From Alloprevotella sp. (GTDB taxonomy: Bacteria > Bacteroidota > Bacteroidia > Bacteroidales > Muribaculaceae), in contig JAMPIE010000010.1 in the NCBI GenBank assembly GCA_023663135.1, forward strand, positions 21,448 to 85,447: a DNA stretch of 64,000 nt, in the 5' to 3' direction. Both the position numbers and the translations under genes were made by a program. Below the pieces are notes generated by a model. The model saw only the letters and a list, made by a program, of their open reading frames with translations, was not told the origin of the DNA and searched no databases. How positions within the stretch are numbered: position 1 is the first letter of the stretch; the number at the start of each line of letters is the position of its first letter. Shown here piece by piece: positions 50,708 to 59,926 of the stretch.

Positions 50708-50778
50708 TGCCTTATGGTGTAATGGTAGCACTACAGTTTTTGGTTCTGTCTGTCGAGGTTCGAATCCTCGTAAGGCAA
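50708..50778 (+). tRNA. tRNA-Gln (anticodon TTG)
   Basis: Acceptor TGCCTTA/TAAGGCA, D arm GTGT/GCAC, anticodon loop TTTTGGT, T arm CGAGG/CCTCG with TTCGAAT, discriminator A at 50778. CCA not encoded. Confidence 0.94.
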
Positions 50779-50787
50779 CGCACAGGG

Positions 50788-50811
50788 GCCGAGACGCATC
50801 AGCGTCTCGGC
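50788..50811. terminator. Perfect hairpin between tRNA-Gln and radC
   Basis: GCCGAGACGC (50788-50797) and GCGTCTCGGC (50802-50811) with loop ATCA. It lies between converging transcripts and can serve both. Confidence 0.8.
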
Positions 50812-50841
50812 TCTCACCTTGTTATACCGCGGCAGGGTGTA

Positions 50842-51555
50842 TCAGATGAGGCCTTTGTCGAGGAAGGAAATGTAGGAAGAGGGGCCGACGATGATGTGGT
50901 CGAGGAGGCGGATGTCGAAGAGCTCGCAGGCACCTTTAATCTTGCGAGTGAGGGATTTGTCTTGCTCCGAGGGAAGCATGTTGCCCGAGGGGTGGTTGTG
51001 GGCGAGGATGATGCCTGAGGCGAGGCGGTCAACGACATTTTTCATCAGGATCTTGACATCGACCACGGTGGCGGCGGTGCCGCCGTCGGAGACGCGGAAG
51101 CATCCGGTGATGCGGTTGGCGCGGGAGAGGGTCATGACCCAGAATTGTTCGTTGGCAAGCCATTCCATGTAGCGGCGGATGTAGTTGTAGGCCACATTGG
51201 AATCGTCGACTTTGGGCTGTTCCAGGGGCTGCTCGTCTCGACACCTGATGCCGAGTTCAAAGGCGGCGGCGATGGATACGGCCTTGGCGGGCCCGATGCC
51301 TGGGTTGGAGCGTATCATGGCGTGGAGCGACTGGGAGCGGATGCCGGAGAGCTTGCCGCCGGCAACGCGGAGCATTCCGCGGGCCATGTCGAGGGCTGAA
51401 AGACCGGGCATGCCGGAGCCTATGGCGATGGTGAGGAGCTCGGTGTCGGAGAGGGCGCTGATGCCATGCTGAAGGGCCTTCTCGCGGGGCTTGTCGTCGT
51501 CGTTGAGCTCGCGGATGGGGATGGAGGGGGATGATTTGGGGGTGTCGGGGGTCAT
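50842..51555 (-). CDS. radC: RadC-family protein (JAMM fold)
   Basis: 237 residues. The N-terminal helix-hairpin-helix part (IPIRELNDDDKPREKALQHG, LLTIAIGSG) is followed by the JAB/MPN domain with the metal site LAHNHPSGNMLPSEQD (HxH...D) and the ILMKNVVDRLASGIILAHNHPSG region. The family was once linked to DNA repair, but the biochemical role is unsettled. It overlaps the GT2 gene by 4 nt and ends the uvrD-nspC-GT2-radC transcript at the hairpin 50788-50811. Confidence 0.94.
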   Translation of the reverse strand: MTPDTPKSSPSIPIRELNDDDKPREKALQHGISALSDTELLTIAIGSGMPGLSALDMARGMLRVAGGKLSGIRSQSLHAMIRSNPGIGPAKAVSIAAAFELGIRCRDEQPLEQPKVDDSNVAYNYIRRYMEWLANEQFWVMTLSRANRITGCFRVSDGGTAATVVDVKILMKNVVDRLASGIILAHNHPSGNMLPSEQDKSLTRKIKGACELFDIRLLDHIIVGPSSYISFLDKGLI

Positions 51556-52565
51556 TTTCCACGTCGGAGGTTAATCTCTTGCTCGAGGTCGCGGCCTCGG
51601 CCGAGGAGGATGTTGTTGACCCAAGCACGGATGAAGCCTGTGCCATAGCCGATGATCTGGACGGCCGAGGCGGGGAGGGCCAGGAGGGCAATCTTGAGTG
51701 AGCGGGAGGAGCGGAGGGCGTCGATAAACAGAGCCAGGGCGTAGAGGGCGAGGGGGAGGAGCCACCATGGGGAGACAAAGATGGCCAGGAGGATGAGAGC
51801 CAGGAGGATGGCCACGGCGATGGCCGGTAGGAGGTGGACAGCTTTGAGCGAGCCGGGGTAGAGGAGGTGGAGGGTGATGCGGCTCATGCCGAAGACATGT
51901 ACTTGTCGGAAGAACTTGGGGAAGGAGACACGACGCTTGTGCCACACCATAGCGTCGGGGATGAGGCCGATGGAGAAGCCGGCTTGTCGGATGCGGGTGG
52001 AGATGTCGATGTCTTCGCTAAACATCTCGCGGAAGCCTCCGACGCGGTGGGCCACCTCGCGGGAGAAGCCCATGTTGAAGGAGCGCGGGGTGAAGGACTC
52101 GAGCGAACGCCGGCGACCGCGAATCCCTCCGGTGGTGAGCATCGAGGTCATTGCAACGGAGATGGCTCTCTGGAGGGGGGTGAAAGACTCAGAGGCGCCG
52201 TCGGGGCCGCCGAAGCAGTCGAGAGGGTGGGCATCAAGAGAGCGGGAGAGGGTGGCGAAATATGATGGTGGGATTACGCAGTCGCTGTCAAAGAAGATGA
52301 GATATTGTCCGCGGGCCTGCTCGATGCCGGCATTGCGGGCCGGGGAGCGCCCCTCGTTGGGGCGGAAGATGTAGCGGGCATTGGCGGCGGGCCCGAGCTT
52401 CTCGACGATGTCGCGGCATGGCTCGGGGGAGCCATCCTCGACGATGATGGTCTCAAAAGAGTGCTCAGTCTGGGCGGCGAGGGAGCGCAGGAGGTCGGCC
52501 ACCTCGTCGCGCCGGTTGTAGACGGGGACGATGACGGAGTAGCGTGGGGCGGGGATTGACGTCAT
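51552..52565 (-). CDS. Family 2 glycosyltransferase with C-terminal membrane spans
   Basis: 337 residues. GT-A fold: YSVIVPVYNRRDEVADLL, IVEDGSPEP, the DxD motif FFDSDC, and ED in MFSEDIDISTRIRQAG. Two or three hydrophobic segments follow (about 245-310), which suggests anchoring to the inner membrane with the catalytic part in the cytoplasm. It probably adds sugars from nucleotide donors to a lipid or polysaccharide. Acceptor and donor are unknown. It overlaps its neighbours by 4 nt on both sides in the operon. Confidence 0.92.
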   Translation of the reverse strand: MTSIPAPRYSVIVPVYNRRDEVADLLRSLAAQTEHSFETIIVEDGSPEPCRDIVEKLGPAANARYIFRPNEGRSPARNAGIEQARGQYLIFFDSDCVIPPSYFATLSRSLDAHPLDCFGGPDGASESFTPLQRAISVAMTSMLTTGGIRGRRRSLESFTPRSFNMGFSREVAHRVGGFREMFSEDIDISTRIRQAGFSIGLIPDAMVWHKRRVSFPKFFRQVHVFGMSRITLHLLYPGSLKAVHLLPAIAVAILLALILLAIFVSPWWLLPLALYALALFIDALRSSRSLKIALLALPASAVQIIGYGTGFIRAWVNNILLGRGRDLEQEINLRRGK

Positions 52566-53707
52566 GACATGCGGGAGCGATAGTCTTCAAAGGTGAAATG
52601 CCTGAGGAGCTCCAGGGAGCCATCGGCGCGGGAGAGGATGATGTCGGGGTGTTGTATGCCGTTAAACATGGTGGTCTTCACGGTGGTGTAGTGGTTCATG
52701 TCCTCGAGGGTGAGGCGTTGGCCGGGGTGTAGGGGTTCTGGGAAGGTCCAGTCGCCGACAAAGTCACCTGAGAGGCAGGAGTTGCCGCCGAGGCGATATG
52801 TGGGGAGGGAGGGGTCGACGTCGGGGAGGGCCTCGGAGATGGCTGGCTTGTAAGGCATTTCGAGGCAGTCGGGCATATGACAGGCAAAGGAGGCGTCGAT
52901 GATGGCAGTGGATATGCCGTCGTTATGGACGATGTCAACGACGGAGGTGATGAGGTCGCCGGTGCGCCAGGTCCATGCTGAGCCGGGCTCGAGGATTACG
53001 CTGAGATTGGGGTGTCGGCGGCGGAAGTCTCTCAGGAGGCCAATCAGATGGTCGGTGTCATAGCCTTGGCGGGTCATGAGGTGTCCGCCCCCCATGTTGA
53101 CCCACTTGAGGCGGGGAAGGTATTGGCCGAATTGCTCCTCGAAGGCAGCGAGCACCTTTTCAAGGTCGTAGGACGACGACTCGCAGAGGGCGTGGAAGTG
53201 GAAGCCCTCGATGGATTGCGGGAGGCGCTCGGCGGCGAGACGCTCGGCGGTGACGCCAAAGCGGGAGCCGGGGAGGGCGGGATTGTAGATGTCGGTGTCG
53301 ATTACCGAGCATTGTGGGTTGACCCTCAGGCCGGTAGATACTCCTCGATCAAGCGCCGTTGTGGCAAAGCGGAGGGCTTGGGGGATGGAGTTGAAGGTGA
53401 TGTGGGTCGAGAGGGAGAGATATTCGTCGATGGAGTCGTCGGTGTAGGCGGGGCAGTAGGAGTGGGCCTCCCCGCCGAGGGAGTCGGCGCCGAGGCGGAG
53501 CTCGTTGAGCGAAGAGGCAGTGAAGTCGCGATTATACTCGGCAATGATGGGGAAAGACTTCCAGAGGGCATTGGCCTTGAAGGCCATGATGATATTGACG
53601 CCGGCGCGCCGCTCGACGTCGGTGATTAGTTCCAGATTGCGCCTCAGGCGGTCTTCGTAGACGATATAATAAGGCGTAGCCGGGGAATTGGCGAGGGGAT
53701 GGGACAT
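52562..53707 (-). CDS. nspC: Carboxynorspermidine / carboxyspermidine decarboxylase
   Basis: 381 residues, fold-type III PLP decarboxylase. The PLP lysine is Lys44 in IIMAFKANALWKSF; GFHFHALCESSSYDLE, NMGGGHLMTRQGYD, EPGSAW and LGGNSCLSGDF are family marks. It removes the carboxyl group from carboxy(nor)spermidine in the alternative polyamine pathway used by Bacteroidales. Its partner dehydrogenase is not in the window. It begins directly after the uvrD stop (no gap) and overlaps the GT2 gene by 4 nt. Confidence 0.95.
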   Translation of the reverse strand: MSHPLANSPATPYYIVYEDRLRRNLELITDVERRAGVNIIMAFKANALWKSFPIIAEYNRDFTASSLNELRLGADSLGGEAHSYCPAYTDDSIDEYLSLSTHITFNSIPQALRFATTALDRGVSTGLRVNPQCSVIDTDIYNPALPGSRFGVTAERLAAERLPQSIEGFHFHALCESSSYDLEKVLAAFEEQFGQYLPRLKWVNMGGGHLMTRQGYDTDHLIGLLRDFRRRHPNLSVILEPGSAWTWRTGDLITSVVDIVHNDGISTAIIDASFACHMPDCLEMPYKPAISEALPDVDPSLPTYRLGGNSCLSGDFVGDWTFPEPLHPGQRLTLEDMNHYTTVKTTMFNGIQHPDIILSRADGSLELLRHFTFEDYRSRMS

Positions 53708-56050
53708 TTAGCTGAGGATGCGGAATTTGGCGAATTTAAGCAAGAGATTTTTCTCCTCCCCCGAAGCTCGGAACTCCACCTTGACACGGTCGCCGCCGGG
53801 GAGGCCGGTCTGGACGGCGAGGATGGTGCCGAGGCCGAGGAGGGAGTGCTCAATCTCCATCCCCTCGCTGAGCTCATAGGCCTGATGGACAGACATGTCG
53901 GAGCCGGGCGCGCCGGCGGTGGCCACGAATCGAGGGGGCGTGGGAGCCGGGGCCGGGGCATCGGAGGGCTTGAGGGGACGTGGTGAGCGATAGTCGGTGG
54001 AGCGGCGGAATGAGTCGACGCGCGTGGGGGAGCCGTAGCTGCGCGGGGAGGCGGGGGGCGCGATGGAAGAGCCGTTCATGAGCTGGAGATAGGCGGGGTC
54101 GATGTCGCGCAGGAATGGAGAGGGGCGGGTTATGACGGTCTGGCCGTAACGGAAGCGAGAGGTTGCAAAGGAAAGCATGCAGAAATTGCGGGCGCGAGTG
54201 ATGGCCACATAGAGCAGTCGACGCTCCTCTTCAATTTCCTCCACCGAGCTTTTGCTCATGGAGGAGGGGAAGAGGTCGTCTTCGACGCCGACGACAAAGA
54301 CATTGTCAAACTCCAGGCCCTTGGCCGAGTGGACTGTCATGAGGGTCACGCGGTCTTCGCCGGCGGTCTCGTCCTTGTCTTGGTCGGTGGCGAGGGAGAC
54401 GTCGGAAAGGAAGTCGGAGAGGGAGGTCCGGTCGGCAAGTCCCTCTTCAATCTTTTGGTCGACAAACTGCTTGACTCCGGCGAGGAGCTCAGAGAGGTTT
54501 TCTTGCTTGGAGACGCTCTCGGGGGTGCGTTCGCTTTTGAGCATGGAGAGGAGGCCTGTGCGCTCAATGATGGCCGAGGCGACGGCCATGGCGTCGGAGC
54601 CGCCGGCCTGCATGGCGATGAAGCCGTCGATCATGGCGCGGAAGTCGTCGATTTTGCGGCGAGCGGCGGGGGTGATGCCGGCGTCGAGGGTGTTGCCCCC
54701 CTGCCCGGTGATGACGCTCCATAGGGAGGCATCGTGGTCGGCGGCATATCGGCTGAGGCGGGCCATGGTGGTCTCGCCAATGCCGCGGGCGGGGAAGTTG
54801 ACGATGCGTCGCAGGGCCTCATCGTCGTCGGGGTTGACGGCCAGGCGGAAGTATGCGATGGCGTCTTTGATTTCCTTGCGCTGGTAGAAGGAGAGGCCGC
54901 CGTAGATGCGATAGGGGATGTTGCGTTTGCGGAGGCTCTCCTCGAGGATGCGGCTCTGGGCGTTGGTGCGATATAGGATGGCGGTCTCTTGCCATGATGC
55001 GCGGCCTTCGTTGTGGAGGGAGGAGAGGCGGTTGGCCACGAGGAAGCTCTCTTCATAGTCGGAGTAGCTCTGGACCACCTCGATTCGGCTCCCTTCGTCG
55101 CCCATGGAGTAGACGTTTTTGCGTATCTGCTCGGTGTTTTTGTCGATGAGGGAGTTTGCGGCGCCGATGATGTTGCGTGTAGAACGATAGTTTCGCTCGA
55201 GCTTGAAGATTTGGAGGTCGGGGTAGCTCTGCTTGAGGTTGAGGATATTGCGGATGTTGGCGCCGCGGAAGGAGTAGATGCTCTGGGCGTCGTCGCCCAC
55301 GACGCAGAGGTTGTGATGGTCGGCGGCGAGCTGGCTTACTATTACGTGTTGTGCAAAGTTGGTGTCTTGATACTCGTCGACGAGGATATAACGGAAATAT
55401 TCTTGATAGTGTCGGAGGAGGTCGGGGTTGTCGCGCAGGAGTATGTTGGTGTAATACAGGAGGTCGTCAAAGTCCATTGCGTTGGCCTTGAAGCAGCGGT
55501 CGCGATAGTTGCGATAGACGGCATAGGTGTCGGGGCGGCGAGCGTCGCGGTCGGCCTTCATGATGTCGGGGAGGGAGGCATATCGCTCGGGCGACACCAG
55601 GGCGTTTTTGGCCGTGGAGATGGCGCTCATCATGGCCGAGACAGTGTAGATCTTGTCGTCGAGGCCCATCTCCTTGACAATCATCTTTATGAGGCTCTTG
55701 GAGTCGGCGGTGTCATAGATGGTGAAGGAAGATTTGAAGCCTATTCGGTCGGCGTTGGCACGAAGGATGCGGGCAAAGATGGAGTGGAAGGTGCCCATCC
55801 AGAGGGAGGCGGCGGTGCGCGGCCCGACGAGCTGCTGTATACGCTCGCGCATCTCTCGGGCGGCCTTGTTGGTGAAGGTTAAGGCGAGGATGCGCCAGGG
55901 CTCGAAGCCGAGGGCGAGGAGGTGGACAATCTTGTAAGTGAGGACGCGCGTCTTTCCGGAGCCGGCGCCGGCGATGACGAGAGCCGGGCCGCCGACATAC
56001 TCGACGGCGGCGCGCTGCTGGTCGTTTAAATGCGAGAGATACTCTTCCAT
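53708..56050 (-). CDS. uvrD: UvrD/PcrA-family DNA helicase
   Basis: 780 residues from the ATG at 56050 (MEEYLSHLNDQQRAAVEY); an in-frame extension would cover the promoter. Walker A is GAGSGKTR (28-35), motif II VDEYQDTN, motif III VGDDAQSIYSFRGA, motif IV with NYRST, motif V VTLMTVHSAKGLEFDNVFV and motif VI VAITRAR. It unwinds DNA 3'-5' in nucleotide-excision and mismatch repair. A C-terminal Tudor-like end (GMEIEHSLLGLGTILAVQTG) is typical of PcrA. First gene of the operon; the promoter box ends 8 nt before the start codon. Confidence 0.97.
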   Translation of the reverse strand: MEEYLSHLNDQQRAAVEYVGGPALVIAGAGSGKTRVLTYKIVHLLALGFEPWRILALTFTNKAAREMRERIQQLVGPRTAASLWMGTFHSIFARILRANADRIGFKSSFTIYDTADSKSLIKMIVKEMGLDDKIYTVSAMMSAISTAKNALVSPERYASLPDIMKADRDARRPDTYAVYRNYRDRCFKANAMDFDDLLYYTNILLRDNPDLLRHYQEYFRYILVDEYQDTNFAQHVIVSQLAADHHNLCVVGDDAQSIYSFRGANIRNILNLKQSYPDLQIFKLERNYRSTRNIIGAANSLIDKNTEQIRKNVYSMGDEGSRIEVVQSYSDYEESFLVANRLSSLHNEGRASWQETAILYRTNAQSRILEESLRKRNIPYRIYGGLSFYQRKEIKDAIAYFRLAVNPDDDEALRRIVNFPARGIGETTMARLSRYAADHDASLWSVITGQGGNTLDAGITPAARRKIDDFRAMIDGFIAMQAGGSDAMAVASAIIERTGLLSMLKSERTPESVSKQENLSELLAGVKQFVDQKIEEGLADRTSLSDFLSDVSLATDQDKDETAGEDRVTLMTVHSAKGLEFDNVFVVGVEDDLFPSSMSKSSVEEIEEERRLLYVAITRARNFCMLSFATSRFRYGQTVITRPSPFLRDIDPAYLQLMNGSSIAPPASPRSYGSPTRVDSFRRSTDYRSPRPLKPSDAPAPAPTPPRFVATAGAPGSDMSVHQAYELSEGMEIEHSLLGLGTILAVQTGLPGGDRVKVEFRASGEEKNLLLKFAKFRILS

Positions 56051-56058
56051 ACAAGGGA

Positions 56059-56066
56059 CAAAGGTA
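56059..56066 (-). promoter_or_regulatory. Promoter -7 box very close to the uvrD start
   Basis: Minus strand TACCTTTG; only 8 nt separate it from the ATG at 56050. Confidence 0.6.
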
Positions 56067-56106
56067 ATAAAAAAAACGGTATAGTAGAGCATTGCTGAAA
56101 AATTAC

Positions 56107-56114
56107 TACCTTTG
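56107..56114 (+). promoter_or_regulatory. Promoter -7 box for the flippase gene
   Basis: TACCTTTG, 52 nt before the proposed GTG start. Confidence 0.6.
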
Positions 56115-56166
56115 CAAGATAAAGGGGAGGCAAAAGAGCCATCTCCATAGCCATCAGCCCATCAAA

Positions 56167-57600
56167 GTGTCACGGTCACAGGTGTTTATAGGTGTCATAT
56201 GGGCCTCAACCCAGCGATTTGGGGCTATGTTGGTCAACTTTGTCGCCAATTTAGTCCTGGCTCGCTTTTTGTCTCCTGACGACTTTGGTCTCATCGGGAT
56301 GCTGATGATCTTTATGGCGGTGGCCAATGTGTTTATAGACAGTGGATTTGGGTCGGCATTGATTCAAGACAAGAATGCCGGTCAGCGCGAGTATTCCACT
56401 GCTTTTATCATCAACATATCCATCTCACTGGCGGCATATCTGATAATCTTTCTCGCGGCGCCTCTTATAGCGCGTTTTAACGAGGTGGAGATTATCACAC
56501 CTCTCCTGCGCATCGAGGGATTGGCGTTGATTGCCAATGCCTTATCAATCGTCCAGACCTCCATCTTGAGGAAAAGGATGGACTTCAAGCGACTGGCCAC
56601 AGCCAATCTGGCCGCCAACGTTGTGGGCACCATCCTGGCCATCGTTGCCGCCAGCCTCGGCATGGGTGTATGGAGCTTAGTGGTGAGGGTGGTGGCAGTG
56701 GCCGTCCTCACCGGTGCAATGCTATGGCGCGTGAGCGAATGGCGACCGACGATGGAGTATGATCGGGCTTCGGCTAAGAAGATGTTTAGCTTCGGCGGGT
56801 TTATCTTTATGTCGTCGCTGCTTCATGCCATCTCCAACAATGCCCAGCTGATGCTCATTGGCAAGATCTTCCATCCACGCCAGGCGGGGCTTTACAACCA
56901 AGCCAACATCATACGCAACTCAGCCGCCGACGGCATCTCGCAGGTGATCTCCCAGGTGCTTTATCCCGACTATTCGCGCCTTGACTCTGATCTGGAGATC
57001 ATTGAGAAGCTCAATCGAGGCTTTTACATCATCTCTTATCTCACCACTTCGCTGATGATTTATTTTATCATCATGGCCAAGCCGCTGATATTATGGCTGT
57101 TCAAAGAGGAGTGGGTAGACTCTGTGCCGTTTTTTCAGATACTCTGCTTCGGAGGTATCTTCTCAGCCATCCAAGACATCAATTATTACGTGGCAGCGGC
57201 CAAGGGGAAAAGCAAGATACTCTTTGTCACCACGGCCATAAAGCTTCCCTTCTATGTAGCGGCGCTGTGGATAGTGGGGAAGATGTGTGGAATAATGCCA
57301 ATGGTGTTTGTGGTGGTGTCAAACAGCATCATATCATACCTAATCTTCTCTTATATAGCCAACCGACTGCTCCACTATCACATTTGGGGCCAGTTATGGA
57401 GCATGGTTAAGAGCCTGCTGCTTGCGGCAGTGCCGGCCATGGCCACATGGGTCTTTGACAGGTATGCAATCATAGAGACAAACAGCGTGAAGACCATCCT
57501 GGGGGCCTTGCTTTTCTTCGCACTCCTGTGTGTCATCTCATTGCTTGTCAAGGCAATGCCGTTTTCATATGTCGTAAATATGATCAGACAGAAGCTATGA
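56167..57600 (+). CDS. Polysaccharide flippase (WzxC/MOP-type)
   Basis: 477 residues from a GTG at 56167 (M/V-SRSQVFIGVIWASTQRFG, a typical start for this family); an earlier in-frame ATG at 56092 lies before the promoter and is rejected. Twelve or so hydrophobic spans and NLVLARFLSPDDFGLIGM, SGFGSALIQ, NNAQLMLIGKIFHPRQAGLYNQA and EEWVDSVPFFQILCFGGIF match the lipopolysaccharide/teichoic-acid export family. It should move lipid-linked oligosaccharide across the inner membrane. The stop overlaps the next start (ATGA). There is no polymerase or glycosyltransferase with it. Confidence 0.9.
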   Translation: MSRSQVFIGVIWASTQRFGAMLVNFVANLVLARFLSPDDFGLIGMLMIFMAVANVFIDSGFGSALIQDKNAGQREYSTAFIINISISLAAYLIIFLAAPLIARFNEVEIITPLLRIEGLALIANALSIVQTSILRKRMDFKRLATANLAANVVGTILAIVAASLGMGVWSLVVRVVAVAVLTGAMLWRVSEWRPTMEYDRASAKKMFSFGGFIFMSSLLHAISNNAQLMLIGKIFHPRQAGLYNQANIIRNSAADGISQVISQVLYPDYSRLDSDLEIIEKLNRGFYIISYLTTSLMIYFIIMAKPLILWLFKEEWVDSVPFFQILCFGGIFSAIQDINYYVAAAKGKSKILFVTTAIKLPFYVAALWIVGKMCGIMPMVFVVVSNSIISYLIFSYIANRLLHYHIWGQLWSMVKSLLLAAVPAMATWVFDRYAIIETNSVKTILGALLFFALLCVISLLVKAMPFSYVVNMIRQKL

Positions 57601-58739
57601 AACAAGATGGTCGATTTAAGAAAGCGATGGGGAAGGCAGAAAAGATGCTTTACGCCATTTGCAACAACCTCTTACGGAAGCCGTGGTTGCTCTTGGGCCA
57701 CGTCATGCACCCCAATAGGGTCATAGCCAAGTCATATTTCCCCGAGAGGGAGCGCAAGGGCTCGCTCAGGATATGGCTTGACCAGGCGCTGAATATCCTC
57801 CGCCACGGCTCTATTGATGAATATTATTACATGTATGGGCTTGATGTTGCCGACGGTCATAAGCCGGGCGACTATGTGGTCTATAATGAGTTTATGGACA
57901 GCCGCGACGAGCTCAACCTCAGCAATCCTCACAACGACTCGGCCATCCTCCGCAACAAGATTTTTTTCGGGGCCGTGGCACGCGGGACAGGAATCCCCAC
58001 CCCCCGCGACATGGCCATAATTGAGCATGGACACATCACTCTGCTCGACGGCGTCAAATCGTCCACAGCCTGTCTCAGCTCCCTGTTGTGTGCTCTTGAG
58101 GGGTTAGTGGTGTTTATTAAGCCTATCGACGGTGAATGTGGAGCCGGGATAGAGAAGATGCGGGTAAAGGATGGCAAGCCCATAATAAAAGGGGAGACGA
58201 TGGGCGAGACGGAGCTCGCCCATCGTCTCTCGGCCGGCCGTCTGCTCATCCAGGAGGGGATCACTCAACACCCCGAGATGGCCCGTCTTTATCCGGGTTC
58301 GGTCAACACTTTGAGAATTATTACGGTAAGGAACCCCTCGACAGGCGAGATAGAGGTGTTGCCCCCGACGCTCCGCATCGGGGCCCATGGGAGCGACATC
58401 GACAATTTCTCGCAGGGGGGTGTAATAGTGGGCATGGACGCCGCCTCAGGCAAGCTCTGCGAGTATGGGTTTTTCAAACCCCACTATGGGCTAAAGCTGG
58501 CTGCTCACCCCGACACCGGGGTGGAGTTTGCCTCATTTTCTATCCCTTATTATCAAGAGGCTAAGGCGATGGCTATCCGCTTCCATACCTTCCTTAATCT
58601 CCACTCCATCGGATGGGATATAGCTATATCGCCCGGTGGGCCGGTTTTTATCGAGGGTAACGACAATTGGGAGATCAATCTCCCCCAGAGGGCCGACAAT
58701 CCATTCAGGAAAGAGTTTAATAGACTATTCAAAAAGTAA
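57597..58739 (+). CDS. Sugar-transfer-associated ATP-grasp protein, copy 1
   Basis: 380 residues from the ATG at 57597 that overlaps the flippase stop. It matches the ATP-grasp family found in exopolysaccharide loci (PF14397): VVFIKPIDGECGAGIEKM is the ATP-binding lysine/glycine loop, LIQEGITQHPEMARLYPGSVNTLRIITVR and the late GWDIAISPGGPVFIEGNDNWEINLPQ hold the metal-binding acidic residues. ATP-grasp enzymes join a carboxylate to an amine or thiol with ATP; the substrates of this family are not known. A second, distant member follows after 6 nt, so this is a pair, not a frameshifted gene. Confidence 0.85.
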   Translation: MKQDGRFKKAMGKAEKMLYAICNNLLRKPWLLLGHVMHPNRVIAKSYFPERERKGSLRIWLDQALNILRHGSIDEYYYMYGLDVADGHKPGDYVVYNEFMDSRDELNLSNPHNDSAILRNKIFFGAVARGTGIPTPRDMAIIEHGHITLLDGVKSSTACLSSLLCALEGLVVFIKPIDGECGAGIEKMRVKDGKPIIKGETMGETELAHRLSAGRLLIQEGITQHPEMARLYPGSVNTLRIITVRNPSTGEIEVLPPTLRIGAHGSDIDNFSQGGVIVGMDAASGKLCEYGFFKPHYGLKLAAHPDTGVEFASFSIPYYQEAKAMAIRFHTFLNLHSIGWDIAISPGGPVFIEGNDNWEINLPQRADNPFRKEFNRLFKK

Positions 58740-58745
58740 CAACAT

Positions 58746-59852
58746 ATGGGCAGAGGAATCAGCACTCGGATATTCAGAGCTATCGACGCCTTTCACAACC
58801 GATATATAATATGGCGCAGACTAAGCCAGTGGCGCAAGCTCACAGCGGCGAGAGTTGCGGCATCGGCAAAGCCTGAGACAGCCCTCTCTGACGATGAATA
58901 CTGTCAAGCCACGGAGTTTTTCCGCCCCTTTGGCATTAAGCCCGGAAGAGATTTTGTGGCTCTGTATAAGCATGTCGCCGGCAGCGTGGACCCAAGGATG
59001 GTGCCCGACGATATCTATCACTCATATATCGACCCTTTCTTCTGCGACTGGCAGCTCGCCTTGAAGCTCGACAACAAGACCCTCTATCCCATGCTTTTCC
59101 CGGAGGTGGAGCAGCCGGAGACGATTGTCTACCGTCAAAATGGTTTTTGGAAAGACAGCCGGGGGGCTTTTGTTACCGCTGAAGATGCAACCCAACTTAT
59201 CATACAGTCGCCCAAGGCGTTTATAAAGCAAGCGGCCGACTCTGAAGGGGGCAACAACATCTTTGTCATCGACGATGCTTGCCGCTCTGAAAGGCATATC
59301 AATGAGGCTATTGCAGCCATCAAGGGCGACATCATGGTGCAGAGGGGCATCACCCAGTGCAAGGAACTCAATGCGGTCTATCCCGACAGCATCAACACTC
59401 TGCGTATATTCACCTTCCTGCGTCGCGACGGCTCTGTCAAAGTATGCTCGGCCATCCTCAGGATGGGTGTCGGCGGGGCTAAGATTGACAATTCAAGCCA
59501 GGGGGGCATCAATGTGGGCATAGCTCCCGACGGCCGTCTTAAGAGCATGGGCCACGGATATAATGGCGTTGACTATCCCACCCACCCCACCACTCATTGC
59601 CATTTCGATGAGATAGTCATCCCCTCTTTTGATAGGGCCATTGAGATAGTGAAGCGCGAGGCGGCCAAACTCCCTTATTTCAGGATTATATCATGGGATA
59701 TAGCTATTGATGGCGATAATAGGCCCATCTTGATTGAGGCCAATTTCAAGTATAGCGGCATTGAGGTCCATCAATACAATAATGGCCCGATTTTCGGCGA
59801 TGAGACTGTAGAGATTCTCTCTGAGGTGTTTCCTCGGCGGAGGGGGGAGTGA
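58746..59852 (+). CDS. Sugar-transfer-associated ATP-grasp protein, copy 2
   Basis: 368 residues. The ATP-grasp signatures are FIKQAADSEGGNNIFVI, MVQRGITQCKELNAVYPDSINTLRIFTFLR, SSQGGINVGI and, at the end, IISWDIAIDGDNRPILIEANFKYSGIEVHQ. It is clearly related to the preceding gene yet quite diverged from it, so the pair probably has distinct substrates. A short N-terminal segment with basic and aromatic residues may bind the membrane. It completes the small flippase-led locus; the next gene, in an unrelated phage-like block, begins 74 nt later. Confidence 0.85.
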   Translation: MGRGISTRIFRAIDAFHNRYIIWRRLSQWRKLTAARVAASAKPETALSDDEYCQATEFFRPFGIKPGRDFVALYKHVAGSVDPRMVPDDIYHSYIDPFFCDWQLALKLDNKTLYPMLFPEVEQPETIVYRQNGFWKDSRGAFVTAEDATQLIIQSPKAFIKQAADSEGGNNIFVIDDACRSERHINEAIAAIKGDIMVQRGITQCKELNAVYPDSINTLRIFTFLRRDGSVKVCSAILRMGVGGAKIDNSSQGGINVGIAPDGRLKSMGHGYNGVDYPTHPTTHCHFDEIVIPSFDRAIEIVKREAAKLPYFRIISWDIAIDGDNRPILIEANFKYSGIEVHQYNNGPIFGDETVEILSEVFPRRRGE

Positions 59853-59897
59853 GTATTACGGTGAGGATTACGCCATAAAAGAGGGCGCGGCGGGGTG

Positions 59898-59905
59898 TAG
59901 TTTTG
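59898..59905 (+). promoter_or_regulatory. Candidate promoter -7 box for the phage-like pair
   Basis: TAGTTTTG, 21 nt before the ATG at 59927. Confidence 0.4.
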
Positions 59906-59925
59906 CGGAAATTTTTGATTTCCGC
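59905..59925 (+). promoter_or_regulatory. Hairpin directly before the phage-like start codon
   Basis: GCGGAAA (59905-59911) pairs with TTTCCGC (59919-59925) around a TTTTTGA loop; the 3' arm ends one base before the ATG and would occlude ribosome access. Confidence 0.5.
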
Positions 59926-59926
59926 T

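Noticed and set aside
50524..51018. Plus-strand open frame across the palindrome, tRNA-Gln and into radC
   Set aside because: It passes through a tRNA gene and the reverse of radC; not a protein gene.
57597..59852. The two ATP-grasp genes as one frameshifted gene
   Set aside because: Each has its own start, a complete ATP-grasp motif set and a normal length.
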